Positions 50,469-59,258 of a DNA stretch of 64,000 nucleotides are shown here, piece by piece. The notes under the pieces are model-generated. The model was not told the origin of the DNA. It ran no database searches and saw only the letters and a program-made list of their open reading frames with translations. The position numbers were made by a program, and so were the translations under genes. Position 1 is the stretch's first letter, and each line of letters begins with the position of its first letter. The stretch is from the NCBI GenBank assembly GCA_014218215.1, contig CP043652.1, forward strand, positions 4,340,001 to 4,404,000. Reading direction: 5' to 3'. This DNA is from Geodermatophilaceae bacterium NBWT11 (GTDB taxonomy: Bacteria > Actinomycetota > Actinomycetes > Mycobacteriales > Geodermatophilaceae).

Positions 50469-51677
50469 TCACTCGGGTTCATCGAGCAGCGCCGCGAACC
50501 GATCCGCGGCCTGCCGGCCCATGCCTGGATGCACGTGCTGATAGACGCCGAGGGTGATCGTGGCGTTGGCGTGCCCGAGCCGCTCGGACACGACCTTGAC
50601 GGGTTCACCGTCGGCCAGCAGGAGAGTCGCATGGGTGTGCCGGAGGTCGTGAAGACGGATCCTGGGGAGCTTGTCCTCGCCGAAGGCGCGGCGGGCGCGG
50701 GTGACATGACTGTTGAACCGCCGCGAGAAGCGCTCGGGGTGTCGGTGGTCGCCGTCGAGACCACCCAGCACCAGGGCGCTATCCCGCACGAGCTGCGGTG
50801 AGACGTTCGAGCGCCGAGCTTTGTACACGCGCAGCTTCTGGACCGTCCCAGCGTCCAGGTCGACGACTCGCGACTGGCCGGTCTTGGTGGGCCCTTCTAC
50901 GAGCTCCTCTCCCCTTTCCTTCGTCCTGACCAACCCCACGCTGCGACGGACCGCCACGCGCATGGCATCGAGGTCGACGTCCCTCCACCGGAGTGCGAGT
51001 GCTTCACCGTGGCGCATCCCGGTGAAACCGAGCACCCGCCATGCCATCGCCGCCTCGGAGTCGAACGACTCGCTCCACGTCAGGAACCGCGACAGCTCGA
51101 CGGCGGTCCACGCGAGCATTTCTGGTGGCCGGGCCTGCGAAGGTGTTGGCGGGCTGCAACGGTCCGTCGGGTTGACGGCGAGGTGCCCGTGCTTGACGGC
51201 GTCGCCGAGGGCGGAACGGAGGATGGTGAACACGTACCGGACCGTCCGCGCGGACAGGCCGCCCTTGTTGTCCGCCCGGCCGGATGACTCGAGCTTCCGC
51301 ATCCAGGTGTCGTTCGCCAACGCGGTCAACCGGTCTAGCGGGGTGCGGCCGATGTGCCGGTCGATGTGCAGTCGGATGTTCTTCTGGTAGCTCGAGTTCG
51401 TGGAGGGCGCCAGCCGTTGAGCGCCGATCCACTCGGCCAGGTAAGCGGTCAACGTCTCCTTCGACAGGTCGACCCACTGACCGGTCTCGACCTTCCGTAC
51501 CTCGGTCCGAAGGGCGTTGGCAGCCTCGCGGCGAGTGGTGAAGCCTCGCTTCAGGACGACCTTCGTCGAGCCGTCCGGCCGGATGGCGTTGTACTTGATC
51601 AGGAACTTGGGGCCAGTCGACGTCTGGTACTCACTGATTCCACCTTCACCGGCCTGCCGCCGTTTCGTCCTCGCCAC
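50469..51677 (-). CDS. Tyrosine-type site-specific integrase
   Basis: The 402-residue integrase has an N-terminal arm-binding region (AP2-like, YQTSTGPKFLIKY), a core-binding SAM-like domain (about 65-165) and a catalytic domain. Catalytic residues are visible: Arg in GMRHGEALALRW, His/Arg in LHDLRHTHATLLL, His in LGHANATI and the nucleophile Tyr in LGVYQHVHP. GTG 51677 (VARTKRRQAGEG) is the start. It faces tRNA-Leu. The DNA is less GC-rich than its neighbours, as in acquired elements. Confidence 0.9.
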   Translation of the reverse strand: MARTKRRQAGEGGISEYQTSTGPKFLIKYNAIRPDGSTKVVLKRGFTTRREAANALRTEVRKVETGQWVDLSKETLTAYLAEWIGAQRLAPSTNSSYQKNIRLHIDRHIGRTPLDRLTALANDTWMRKLESSGRADNKGGLSARTVRYVFTILRSALGDAVKHGHLAVNPTDRCSPPTPSQARPPEMLAWTAVELSRFLTWSESFDSEAAMAWRVLGFTGMRHGEALALRWRDVDLDAMRVAVRRSVGLVRTKERGEELVEGPTKTGQSRVVDLDAGTVQKLRVYKARRSNVSPQLVRDSALVLGGLDGDHRHPERFSRRFNSHVTRARRAFGEDKLPRIRLHDLRHTHATLLLADGEPVKVVSERLGHANATITLGVYQHVHPGMGRQAADRFAALLDEPE

Positions 51678-51995
51678 CGGTCTCCGTCCTCCACCTCTCG
51701 TCGCCTCACGGACCGCTGTCCGCGACAAGCCCATGCAAGGCCTGCGAGCTCTGCAGCAGGCCTGTCGACCAGAGGCTGTGGACAGCGGGGACCTCCCACA
51801 GGGAGAGGTAGCGGTTTCAGCGGGCAAGTGACATGGGTCAGCGCGTCACCTAGCCGGAGCGGCCGAGGGAGTGAGGCAGACGTCTGTCATGGGCGCGTCG
51901 CCGGTGGCACCTTCGGGAGTTGTGCGTTCGGCGGCCTCGACGCTCACGGACTGAGGGGCCAGCGCTGGACAAGATCCGTGGAGGAGGCGACTTGG
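51678..51995. other. Intergenic region of the element, no gene seen
   Basis: This 318-base gap lies between the divergent integrase and excisionase genes. It should hold their promoters. GGAGGAGG at 51980-51987 is the excisionase ribosome site. No convincing reading frame was found. Confidence 0.6.
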
Positions 51996-52223
51996 ATGGA
52001 CCTGGATGACCTGGTGAAGAGCAAGGCCGCAGTCGTGACCGTCGCTGAGGTTGCCGAACTCCTCGGCGTAGACGTTCGAACGGTCACGCGGGCGATGAAC
52101 AACGGTGACCTGCCCGCCCTCCGCGTCGGGCGACGCCTTCTGGTTCCCAGGTTGCCACTGCTGGCTCACCTCGGTGTGCCGGATACCGGGCCGGCGGCCG
52201 CAGCCGGCGCTCTCGCCTGCTGA
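51996..52223 (+). CDS. Excisionase/helix-turn-helix DNA-binding protein
   Basis: The 75-residue protein is a winged MerR/AlpA-type excisionase: VTVAEVAELLGVDVRTVTRAM then NGDLPALRVGRRLLVPRLPLLAHLG, where the GRRLLVP wing binds DNA. Such proteins bend DNA for excision or control integrase direction. A strong GGAGGAGG lies 8 bases before ATG 51996. Confidence 0.85.
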   Translation: MDLDDLVKSKAAVVTVAEVAELLGVDVRTVTRAMNNGDLPALRVGRRLLVPRLPLLAHLGVPDTGPAAAAGALAC

Positions 52224-52788
52224 TTCCCCTCAAAGCGTGGGTAAGGCGGTCCGGTAGCCCCTTGACCCCCGGCCAGCAGGGAGTCCGTGGCGGTCCGCGC
52301 ACGTCCTGTGTGCGCAGGTCAGTCGAGTTCAGCGCCCGGGAACGTCGAGATCGCCGCCCGGCTGTTCTGGCTCTGTTGACCGTCAAGACGCACCTGGACA
52401 GGGCGATGAGCAAGCTCGACGTCCGCGACCGGGCCCAGCTGGTGGTGCCCGCCTACCAGTCCGGCCTGGTCCGGGCCGAGGACGGCGGGCGCCCGCGGCC
52501 CGCTTGAGCACACCGGGCCCACGAGTCGACCCTCAACGCCCGGTCGACCGCCACTCCGCACCAAGCCTGAGCCGAACCAGGGCCCTTCTCTGGCCGATGG
52601 GTGGGTTCTGCGCGCGTAGCGGGGGTCTCACCAGCGACCCAGGGCGTCCCCCTGAGGCAGATCCGTCGATCCGGGTCTGGGCGGAGAGTCGCCCCGTCCG
52701 GCACAGCAGAGACACGGCGGCGGCAGGCCGAGGTCCGCCCTCCTCGTCGAGCGCAGACGACCTCGGGGCTCCGGGGCGCCGGCGGTGC
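52224..52788. other. Region between the element and the CoA genes, mostly without genes
   Basis: This 565-base stretch has no intact gene. Bases 52325-52507 hold a decayed LuxR-type fragment listed separately. The remainder shows only short frames without recognisable similarity and probably includes the right edge of the element. Confidence 0.6.
52325..52507 (+). pseudogene. LuxR-type response-regulator C-terminal fragment, frameshifted
   Basis: Two frames are needed. EIAARLF in one is followed by LLTVKTHLDRAMSKLDVRDRAQLVV and AYQSGLVRAEDGG in the other. This matches the C-terminal helix-turn-helix of NarL/FixJ regulators, but the receiver domain is absent. It is likely the remainder of a gene broken when the element entered or later decayed. 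Confidence 0.7.
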
Positions 52789-53211
52789 TCACGTCACGGA
52801 CCAGCTGCCACCAGGTCCCCGACGGTGTCCCACCGGTACGACCGTCGTCCCGACCGCGCGGACGACGACCACCGGCTCGGCCAGCACGTCGGCGCCACTG
52901 GGGGTGGCGTCGTACCGGGAGGCGATCACCTTGCGGGCCTCCAGCCGCACGGTGCGACTGGTGTTCCCGATCCGGGTCACGGTGCCGGTGACCTCAAGGA
53001 AGTCCCCGGCGTACACCGGGGCCAGGAACTCGACCGAGTCGTAGCCGACGAACAGGCCCTCGTCCCCATCGGTCACGATCGCGATCTCGGTGACGACGTC
53101 GCCGAAGAGCTTGAGGACGCGGGCGCCCTCGACCAGGTTCCCGCCGTAGTGGGCCTCCTCCTGGCCGATCCGCAGGCGCAGGGTGCTGACGATAGGGTCG
53201 GACTGGGTCAC
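52789..53211 (-). CDS. 3-aminobutyryl-CoA ammonia-lyase-like hotdog protein
   Basis: The 140-residue protein has the hotdog fold and closely resembles Kal of lysine-fermenting bacteria: [56 protein letters not shown] and GTTVVPVG. Kal removes ammonia from 3-aminobutyryl-CoA to give crotonyl-CoA, and a relative acts on beta-alanyl-CoA. The exact substrate is not known. GTG 53211 overlaps the stop of the CoA ligase gene as GTGA, so the two are coupled. No other lysine-fermentation genes are present. Confidence 0.82.
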   Translation of the reverse strand: MTQSDPIVSTLRLRIGQEEAHYGGNLVEGARVLKLFGDVVTEIAIVTDGDEGLFVGYDSVEFLAPVYAGDFLEVTGTVTRIGNTSRTVRLEARKVIASRYDATPSGADVLAEPVVVVRAVGTTVVPVGHRRGPGGSWSVT

Positions 53212-55262
53212 GGTTGTGCCTCCAGGGCATCGAGGGTGAGGACGGCGTCGACGGCGACCGCTCGGGAGCGGCAGACGAGGACGGGGTTGACGTCGATCGC
53301 GGTGATCGACGGAGAGCGGGCGGCCAGCCGGCTGACCGCGCACAGGGCGGCCACGACACCCGCGCTGTGCAGGGGGCCGCCCCGGGCCCCGGCGAGCATC
53401 CGGCCGACCCGGCTGCCGGCGAGGAAGTGCCCGGCCGCGGCGTCGTCGAGGTGCCCGACGTGCACGTCGACGACGTCCAGTGCCTCGGCCCAGACCCCGC
53501 CCAGCCCGACCAGGTGGACCGGCCCGAAGACCGGGTCCCGGGTGAAGCCGACCAGCACCTCGAGGTCGCCGCGCACGAGCTCGGCGACCAGCAGCTCTAA
53601 CGGGCGTCCCTCGGCGGTCGCCCAGCCGAGCATCCGGTCGGCCTCGACGGCGACCTCGTCCGGCGTCAGGCCGACCCGGACCAGGCCGGCCTCGGTCTTG
53701 TGCACCAGCCCGGGGACAACGCCCTTCAGCACCACCGGCCCGCCCAGCGACAGTGCCGCCGCCACGGCCTCCGCGGACGTACGCACCCGCTGGCTGTGCG
53801 CGACCTCGAGTCCGAGTCCAGCGAGTGCGGCCAGCACCTCGTCCTCCGCGCGCGGCACGTCACCGCTCGCACCCGGCGTCGTTGGCGGTGCCGGGGAGAC
53901 CGACCGGGCGGCCAGCGCGGCCAGTGCCGCCAGCGCAGGACGGGCACCGCGCACCAGCGGGACGTCGGCCGCGACGCAGGCCCCGACCAGGGCGTCCGGA
54001 GGGTCCTGGGCGGCCGGGCTCAGCAGCACCGGGACGACGGTCGTGCCGGCGACGGCGTCACGCAGCGCGCCGGCCAGGAACAGGCCCAGCTCCTGCTCGT
54101 GGGAGCCGGCCGTCCGCTGCTGGTCGATCCCCACCACCAGCACGTCGGCGCCCTCCCCGGCGGCGACCGCCAGTGCGGGCGGGTAGACGACGGTGTGGTC
54201 GTCGACCCCCCAGGGGTCCAGCGGGTTCCGGGCGTCGAAGAGCGGCCACCGGTCGGTGAGGGTCCGGCGTCCGTCGGCACTGAGCGGCGGGACGTCGAGA
54301 CCCACGTCGGCGGCGAGGTCGGCGAGCAGGTTGCCCTCCCCGCCGGAGTTGGTGACCACGGCCAGTCGACGGCCCCGCACCCGGTGCCGGGTGCCCAGGA
54401 GCTCGCCGGCCGCGAGTAGCTCGTCGAGGTCGCCGACGACCGCGGCGCCGGCCGACCGCAGCGCGGCAGCCGTCGTCCGGGCGCTGCCGGCCAGCCGCCC
54501 CGAGTGCGCCACCACCCCTGCCCGGGCCACCGCCGACCGGCCGACGACGACGGCGACGAGGGGCTTGTCGGCCTCGGCGAGCGCGCGGGCCGCGGCCAGC
54601 ACCGCCGTGGCGTCGTCCACCGCCTCCACGAAGGTGAGCACGGCGGTCGTGTGCGGATCGGTGGCGAAGAACCCCAGGTGGTCGGCCAGTCCGAGCACCG
54701 CCTCGCTGCCCGAGGAGATCGCGGTGGACAGCGGCACCCGGGATCCGGCGTTGATGAACGCCTCCACCACCGCACCGCTCTGCGCGACCAGTCCGACCCC
54801 GCCGCGGCGCAGCCGCTCCCCGACGGTGCCGATGTAGGGCGCGGCCCCGGTGACCAGGTCGACCACGCCCATGCAGTTGGGCCCGACGACGGTCACGCCG
54901 GTGGTGTCGGCCAGGTCGCGCAGCTCCCGGACCAGCTCCCGGGCTACGTCGCCCGAGTCGGTCGTCCCGGCTCCCGGGACGACGAACGTGCCCACCCCGG
55001 CCCTGACCCCCTCTCGGACGACACCGAGCACCCGATCGGCCCGCACCTGCACCAGCGCGGTGTCCACCGGTTCGTCCAGGTCCAGCAGCGAGGGCACGGC
55101 CGGGACGCCGGCGACCTCCCGGTGCGCGGGGGTGACGGCGACCAGGCGGCCGCCGTACCCCCGTGCCAGGCAGTTCTGCAGGGCGATCCGGCCCACGAAG
55201 CTCGAGGGTGACGCACCGACGACGGCCAGGGACCGGGGGCGGTAGCGCACGTCTGTGGACAC
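53208..55262 (-). CDS. NDP-forming acyl-CoA synthetase (ACD family)
   Basis: The 684-residue protein fuses both subunits of the ADP-forming acyl-CoA synthetase family: CoA-binding domain ([20 protein letters not shown]), succinyl-CoA-ligase-like part ([43 protein letters not shown]) and a C-terminal ATP-grasp domain ([23 protein letters not shown]). It would activate a carboxylic acid with CoA. Coupling to a Kal-like enzyme suggests a beta-amino acid or its product. GTG 55262 is the start. An 11-bp inverted repeat lies upstream. Confidence 0.88.
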   Translation of the reverse strand: MSTDVRYRPRSLAVVGASPSSFVGRIALQNCLARGYGGRLVAVTPAHREVAGVPAVPSLLDLDEPVDTALVQVRADRVLGVVREGVRAGVGTFVVPGAGTTDSGDVARELVRELRDLADTTGVTVVGPNCMGVVDLVTGAAPYIGTVGERLRRGGVGLVAQSGAVVEAFINAGSRVPLSTAISSGSEAVLGLADHLGFFATDPHTTAVLTFVEAVDDATAVLAAARALAEADKPLVAVVVGRSAVARAGVVAHSGRLAGSARTTAAALRSAGAAVVGDLDELLAAGELLGTRHRVRGRRLAVVTNSGGEGNLLADLAADVGLDVPPLSADGRRTLTDRWPLFDARNPLDPWGVDDHTVVYPPALAVAAGEGADVLVVGIDQQRTAGSHEQELGLFLAGALRDAVAGTTVVPVLLSPAAQDPPDALVGACVAADVPLVRGARPALAALAALAARSVSPAPPTTPGASGDVPRAEDEVLAALAGLGLEVAHSQRVRTSAEAVAAALSLGGPVVLKGVVPGLVHKTEAGLVRVGLTPDEVAVEADRMLGWATAEGRPLELLVAELVRGDLEVLVGFTRDPVFGPVHLVGLGGVWAEALDVVDVHVGHLDDAAAGHFLAGSRVGRMLAGARGGPLHSAGVVAALCAVSRLAARSPSITAIDVNPVLVCRSRAVAVDAVLTLDALEAQP

Positions 55263-55301
55263 GGCTCCAGCCTCGCTGCGCGGTGTCCACCCGGGCCCGG
55301 A

Positions 55302-55338
55302 CGTTGTGTCGGGTCCCGCGCGCACGACCGACACAACG
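55302..55338. promoter_or_regulatory. 11-bp perfect inverted repeat in the divergent promoter
   Basis: CGTTGTGTCGG (55302-55312) and CCGACACAACG (55328-55338) lie in the 115-base gap between the CoA-ligase and reductase genes, 26 bases apart start to start. It is a likely operator for both operons. Confidence 0.65.
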
Positions 55339-55377
55339 CCAGCCCGGTCCGTCGCCTCCCGCGCCGAGCATCAGCGC

Positions 55378-56367
55378 ATGCCCCAGCTCCCCGCCCACAC
55401 GCCCGCCCTGGTCACCGGTCCCGACGGGCTGCAGCTGCGCGACCTGCCCACCGCCGACCTCGGGGACGGGGACGTCGTGGTCGAGGTGCACTGGTCCGGG
55501 GTGAACTTCAAGGACGCCCTGGCCGCCTCCCCCACCGGCCGGGTCGCCCGGATCGACCCCCTCGTGCCCGGCATCGACCTGGCCGGCACCGTCCTGGACA
55601 CCGGCCGCAGCGAGCTGCGCGTCGGGCAGTCGGTCCTGGTGCACGGCTACGACCTGGGCGTGGCCCACCACGGCGGGTACGCCGGACTGGCCCGGGTGCC
55701 GGCCGGGTGGGTGGTCCCGCTGCCCGAGGGACTGGACGAGCGGCAGGCGATGGCGCTGGGCACGGCCGGGTTCACCGCCGCGCTGAGCGTGCTGGCCCTG
55801 GAGCAGCACGGTCTGACCACCGGCTCCGGCCCGGTGCTGGTCACCGGGGCGACCGGTGGCGTCGGCAGCGTCGCCGTCGCCCTGCTCGCCGGCCGCGGGC
55901 ACCAGGTCACCGCCGTGACGGGGAAGCCCGGCGCAGCCGACTGGCTGCGGTCGCTGGGTGCGCACGAGGTCGTCGGGCGGGAGGTGGTGACCGGCTCGGG
56001 CACGCCGCTGCGGCCCGAGACGTGGGCCGGCGCCGTGGACCCGGTGGGTGGCGAGACCCTGGCCGGCGTGCTCGCCTCGCTGCGGTACGGGGCCGCCGTC
56101 GCGGCCTCCGGCAACACCGGTGGCGTCGCGCTGGCCACCACGGTGTTCCCGTTCATCCTGCGCGGTGTCGCCCTGCTGGGCGTCGACTCGGTGCAGGTGA
56201 CCCGGGAGCGGCGGGCCGCCGTCTGGGAGCGGTTGGCCACCGACCTGTCGACCCCGGCAATGCACCTGGTGGCCACCGGGGAAGTCGACCTGGCCGGCGT
56301 GCCGGCGGCGCTGCAGCGGATCAGCGACGGCGGGGCACGCGGCCGCACCGTCGTCCGCGTCGCGTGA
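55378..56367 (+). CDS. Acryloyl-CoA reductase-like MDR protein (YhdH/AcuI family)
   Basis: The 329-residue protein follows YhdH/AcuI along its length: GVNFKDALAAS, VPGIDLAGTVLDTG, GTAGFTAALSVLALEQHG, the Rossmann motif TGATGGVGSVAVALL, and FILRGVALLGVDSVQV. AcuI reduces acryloyl-CoA to propionyl-CoA with NADPH. Here it could reduce the enoyl-CoA made by the Kal-like enzyme encoded divergently. The stop overlaps the cupin start as GTGA. Confidence 0.87.
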   Translation: MPQLPAHTPALVTGPDGLQLRDLPTADLGDGDVVVEVHWSGVNFKDALAASPTGRVARIDPLVPGIDLAGTVLDTGRSELRVGQSVLVHGYDLGVAHHGGYAGLARVPAGWVVPLPEGLDERQAMALGTAGFTAALSVLALEQHGLTTGSGPVLVTGATGGVGSVAVALLAGRGHQVTAVTGKPGAADWLRSLGAHEVVGREVVTGSGTPLRPETWAGAVDPVGGETLAGVLASLRYGAAVAASGNTGGVALATTVFPFILRGVALLGVDSVQVTRERRAAVWERLATDLSTPAMHLVATGEVDLAGVPAALQRISDGGARGRTVVRVA

Positions 56368-56726
56368 CCGACACTGCTCCGGTGACGACCGCCCGTGACC
56401 GGCTGCTCTCCGACGACGTCGGCACCCACCCGTTGGCCGACCTGCCGCTGGACCCGACCTCGATCGTGGCCGGGCGACCCCGGGCGGGTCTGGTCGAACT
56501 GGGCACCGTCGGCGGGGCCACCGTCGGGGTCTGGGAGCTCGGCGAGGGGACCGTCACCGACACCGAGACCGACGAGGTGTTCGTCGTCGTGGCCGGGCGG
56601 GGCTCGGTGGCCTTCGCCGACGGCTCGACCCTGGACCTCTCCCCCGGCGTCGTGGTTCGGCTGCACGCCGGGGACACCACCACCTGGGTGGTGACCGAGG
56701 CGTTGCGGAAGGTCTGGCTGGCCTGA
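56364..56726 (+). CDS. Small cupin-domain protein
   Basis: The 120-residue protein has one cupin barrel (VGVWELGEGTVTDTETDEVFVVVAGRGSVAFADGS then LSPGVVVRLHAGDTTTW), resembling cupin_3 (DUF861) proteins. The usual metal histidines are mostly replaced, so it may not be a metalloenzyme. It is coupled to the reductase by GTGA overlap and converges on the TetR gene 10 bases on. Its role is unknown. Confidence 0.78.
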   Translation: MTDTAPVTTARDRLLSDDVGTHPLADLPLDPTSIVAGRPRAGLVELGTVGGATVGVWELGEGTVTDTETDEVFVVVAGRGSVAFADGSTLDLSPGVVVRLHAGDTTTWVVTEALRKVWLA

Positions 56727-56736
56727 GCAGTGGGCC

Positions 56737-57429
56737 TCAGTCCGCGCGGGGGCCGGCCGCGCGCGCGATGCCGTCGATCACCGCGCCGACGGCGAAGTCG
56801 AACACGTCCCGACCGGTCGCCGCGGCCAGCTCGGCGGCGTGCTCGCGGGCCGTCGGGAAGTCCTCCCCCGGCAGCGTCGCGTGGATCCGGGACCAGGCCT
56901 CGGCGTCCTTGGCCGCCACCTCCGGGCCCAGCCGGGCGATGGTCGCGTTTGCCCCGCTGAGGCTGAGCAGGACCTCGACGAACGCCCGGTAGGACAGCAC
57001 GGTGGTCGCCCGGTCCAACCCGGCGGAGCTCAGCGTGCGCAGCAGGAGCTCGACCATCCGGCGCTCGCCCGGGCCGCCCGTCGTCCGGGCGAAGGTTGCT
57101 GCGTAGACGGCGGGGTAGGTGGCCGCCATGGTCCAGGTGACGTCGGCGACGGCGCGCAGCGTCTGCTGCCAGGTGGCCCCGGGCGGCACCTCACGGACGG
57201 CCTCCCAGGCGAGCATCTCGGCGCGGTCCATGCAGGCCAGCAGCAGGTCGTCCTTGTCCCGGAAGTGCCGGTAGAACGCGGTCGCGTCGACGCCCAGCTC
57301 AGCGCCGAGCTTGCGCAGCGTCAGGGCCGGCGCCCCGTCGCGCTCGATGATCTGCAGGGCCTGCCCGACGATCGCCTCGGGGGTCAGGGCCCGGTCCCCC
57401 GTGGCCCTGCTCCTGGCTGCTGCTGGCAC
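56737..57429 (-). CDS. TetR-family regulator (C-terminal TetR_C_33-like)
   Basis: The 230-residue protein has an N-terminal helix-turn-helix (ALTPEAIVGQALQIIERDG, LTLRKLGAELGVDATAFYRHFRDKDDLL) and a ligand domain of mostly helices. It probably represses its own and neighbouring genes. A palindrome GTCAAC-AGC-GTTGAC (57475-57489) lies 46 bases before its start and on the -35 of pucR. Its ligand is not known. Confidence 0.87.
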   Translation of the reverse strand: MPAAARSRATGDRALTPEAIVGQALQIIERDGAPALTLRKLGAELGVDATAFYRHFRDKDDLLLACMDRAEMLAWEAVREVPPGATWQQTLRAVADVTWTMAATYPAVYAATFARTTGGPGERRMVELLLRTLSSAGLDRATTVLSYRAFVEVLLSLSGANATIARLGPEVAAKDAEAWSRIHATLPGEDFPTAREHAAELAAATGRDVFDFAVGAVIDGIARAAGPRAD

Positions 57430-57474
57430 CTGAACTGCTCCTCACGACGCGGTGTGTTGCCGGCAGATTACTCG

Positions 57475-57489
57475 GTCAACAGCGTTGAC
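57475..57489. promoter_or_regulatory. Palindromic operator GTCAAC-N3-GTTGAC overlapping a -35
   Basis: The perfect 6-3-6 palindrome shares TTGACA (57485-57490) with a possible -35 of the PucR-type gene, with a weak -10 (TGGACT) 17 bases later. TetR binding there would block that promoter and possibly the divergent tetR promoter. Confidence 0.55.
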
Positions 57490-57542
57490 AACAAGGTTGC
57501 GGAACGGTGGACTGCCCGTGACCACACCGTGAGGAGAACCAC

Positions 57543-59258
57543 GTGACCGCAGTCCTGCCCACCGCGCCTCCGCACGTCGCACCGGCCGGTCCGGGGCTCA
57601 CCGTGGCCGCTGCGCTGACCATGTCCCTGCTCCGGGCCGGCGACCCGCACGTGCTCGCCGGCCGCGCCGGACTGGGCCGCCTCGTCCACTGGGTGCACAC
57701 CACCGAGCTCGCCGACATCGGCCCGCTGCTGCGCGGCGGCGACCTCGTGCTCAGCACCGGCATCGCCCTGCCCGAGTCCTGCTCCGACCTCGAGCTCTTC
57801 GCCCGCGGTCTGCACGCCAGCGACGCCGCCGGCCTGGTCATCGAGCTGGGACGGCGCTGGAACAGCGTGCCGACGGCGCTGGTCGCGGTGTGCGACGAGG
57901 TCGGGCTGCCGCTGGTCGCGCTGCACCGGGAGGTCCGGTTCGCCGCCGTCGCGCAGGCCGTGGGCGAGCGACTGGTGCACGAGCAGCTGACCGAGCTGCG
58001 TGCCGTCCAGCGGGTGCACGACGCGTTCACCGAGCTGAGCCTCGCCGAGGCCGGCCCCGACGAGGTGCTCGACGCCGTCCTCAGGCTGGCCGGGCGGACC
58101 GTGGTGCTGGAGGACGCCCACCACCGCCTGGTCGACTACCGGCTGGGCCCCGGCGACACCGACGCCCACCTCGCCGACTGGCACGCCCGCTCCCGCGCCT
58201 GCCCGCTGGAGACCCGCACCGCCTGGGACGCCGCCGCCGGCTGGTTGCTCACCCGGGTGGGCCGCACCGACCGCGCCTGGGGCCGGCTCGTGCTGCACAG
58301 CCCCGAGCAGCCGGCACCCTGCGCGGTCGCGGCCCTGGAGCGGGCAGCCGCGGCGCTGGCGGTGCACAGCCTGCACGACCGGCGGCGGGACAGCCTGGTC
58401 CGCAAGACCCACACCGAGCTGCTGGCCGGGCTGTCGGTCGACGCGACGTCGCTGGACCTGGTCCGGCGGTGCGAGCTGATCGGGGTGCCGCTCACCCGCC
58501 GCACCCTGGTCGGCCTGACCGCGCGTCCGGTGGCCCGGCCCGGAGCGGAGCCGCTGCGGACCGACGACGTCGCGGCGGTGCTCGCGGCGCTGGTGCACGC
58601 CGCAGCCGAGGAGCGGGTCCCGGCGCTGGTCGCCGTCCTCGACGGGCAGGTCCGGGCCCTGGTGTCGCTGGACCCGGCCGTGGGCGCCGACCCGGTGGTG
58701 GACGCGCTGGTCGCCCGGGTGCTGCGCCGGCACGACGTCGTGGTGGGCGCCGGGCACGCCACCGGTTCGGTCGGTGGCGTGGCCCGGACGCTCGGGGAGT
58801 CCCAGCACGTCGTGGACTCGGTGGGGTCGGTGCCGGCCGGCACCAGGGTGCACCGGCTGCAGGACGCCCACCTGCGCGGGCTGCTGTCGATGCTCGCCGA
58901 GGACGACCGGTTGGTGCACTTCGTGGCCCGGGAGCTCGACCCGCTGCGCGAGCACGACGCCCGGTGGGGCACCTGCCTGCTGGACGCCGTCCGGGCGCTG
59001 GTGCGGCACCCGGGCAGCAAGTCCGAGGCCGCGGCCAGCCTGCACGTGTCCCGGCCGGCGTTCTACGACCGGCTGGCGAAGGTGGAGCGGGTGCTGGGCG
59101 TGCACCTCGACGACCCCGACATCCGGGTGTCGCTGCACACCGCGGTCGTGGCCGCCGAGGTGCTGGACCGTCAGGCCAGCTCGAAGAACCGGATGCAGAC
59201 GGTGCCCTCCTCGCCCCGGGCCATGCCCACGAACACCGAGCGGGTCAGCCAGGCGTGA
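57543..59258 (+). CDS. PucR-family transcriptional regulator (CdaR-type)
   Basis: The 571-residue protein has an N-terminal PucR ligand domain (TVAAALTMSLLRAGDPHVLAGRAGLGRLVHWVHTTELADIGPLL), a central GGDEF-like CdaR region, and a C-terminal helix-turn-helix of the PucR_2 type (SKSEAAASLHVSRPAFYDRLAKVERVLG). PucR-type proteins activate genes for nitrogen compounds such as purines, amines and beta-amino acids. GAGGAG lies 7 bases before GTG 57543. The last 88 bases overlap the convergent DUF3237 gene, so the C-terminal QASSKNRMQTVP tail may be extra. Confidence 0.88.
   Translation: MTAVLPTAPPHVAPAGPGLTVAAALTMSLLRAGDPHVLAGRAGLGRLVHWVHTTELADIGPLLRGGDLVLSTGIALPESCSDLELFARGLHASDAAGLVIELGRRWNSVPTALVAVCDEVGLPLVALHREVRFAAVAQAVGERLVHEQLTELRAVQRVHDAFTELSLAEAGPDEVLDAVLRLAGRTVVLEDAHHRLVDYRLGPGDTDAHLADWHARSRACPLETRTAWDAAAGWLLTRVGRTDRAWGRLVLHSPEQPAPCAVAALERAAAALAVHSLHDRRRDSLVRKTHTELLAGLSVDATSLDLVRRCELIGVPLTRRTLVGLTARPVARPGAEPLRTDDVAAVLAALVHAAAEERVPALVAVLDGQVRALVSLDPAVGADPVVDALVARVLRRHDVVVGAGHATGSVGGVARTLGESQHVVDSVGSVPAGTRVHRLQDAHLRGLLSMLAEDDRLVHFVARELDPLREHDARWGTCLLDAVRALVRHPGSKSEAAASLHVSRPAFYDRLAKVERVLGVHLDDPDIRVSLHTAVVAAEVLDRQASSKNRMQTVPSSPRAMPTNTERVSQA

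Larger units (their letters stand above)
50289..52223. mobile_element. Minimal tRNA-Leu integrative element (integrase and excisionase)
   Basis: The integrase gene ends about 90 bases from the tRNA 3' end and points to it, with an excisionase gene divergent from it. The block lacks replication, transfer or cargo genes, and the second attachment site was not found, so the right limit is uncertain. It is likely the remnant of a larger element. Confidence 0.55.

Noticed and set aside
52224-52788. Right attachment site of the tRNA-Leu element
   Set aside because: No copy of the tRNA 3' end was found by reading, so no site is claimed.
53208-53211. Lysine-fermentation operon around the Kal-like gene
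   Set aside because: None of the other pathway genes (aminomutases, 3,5-diaminohexanoate dehydrogenase, cleavage enzyme) is nearby.
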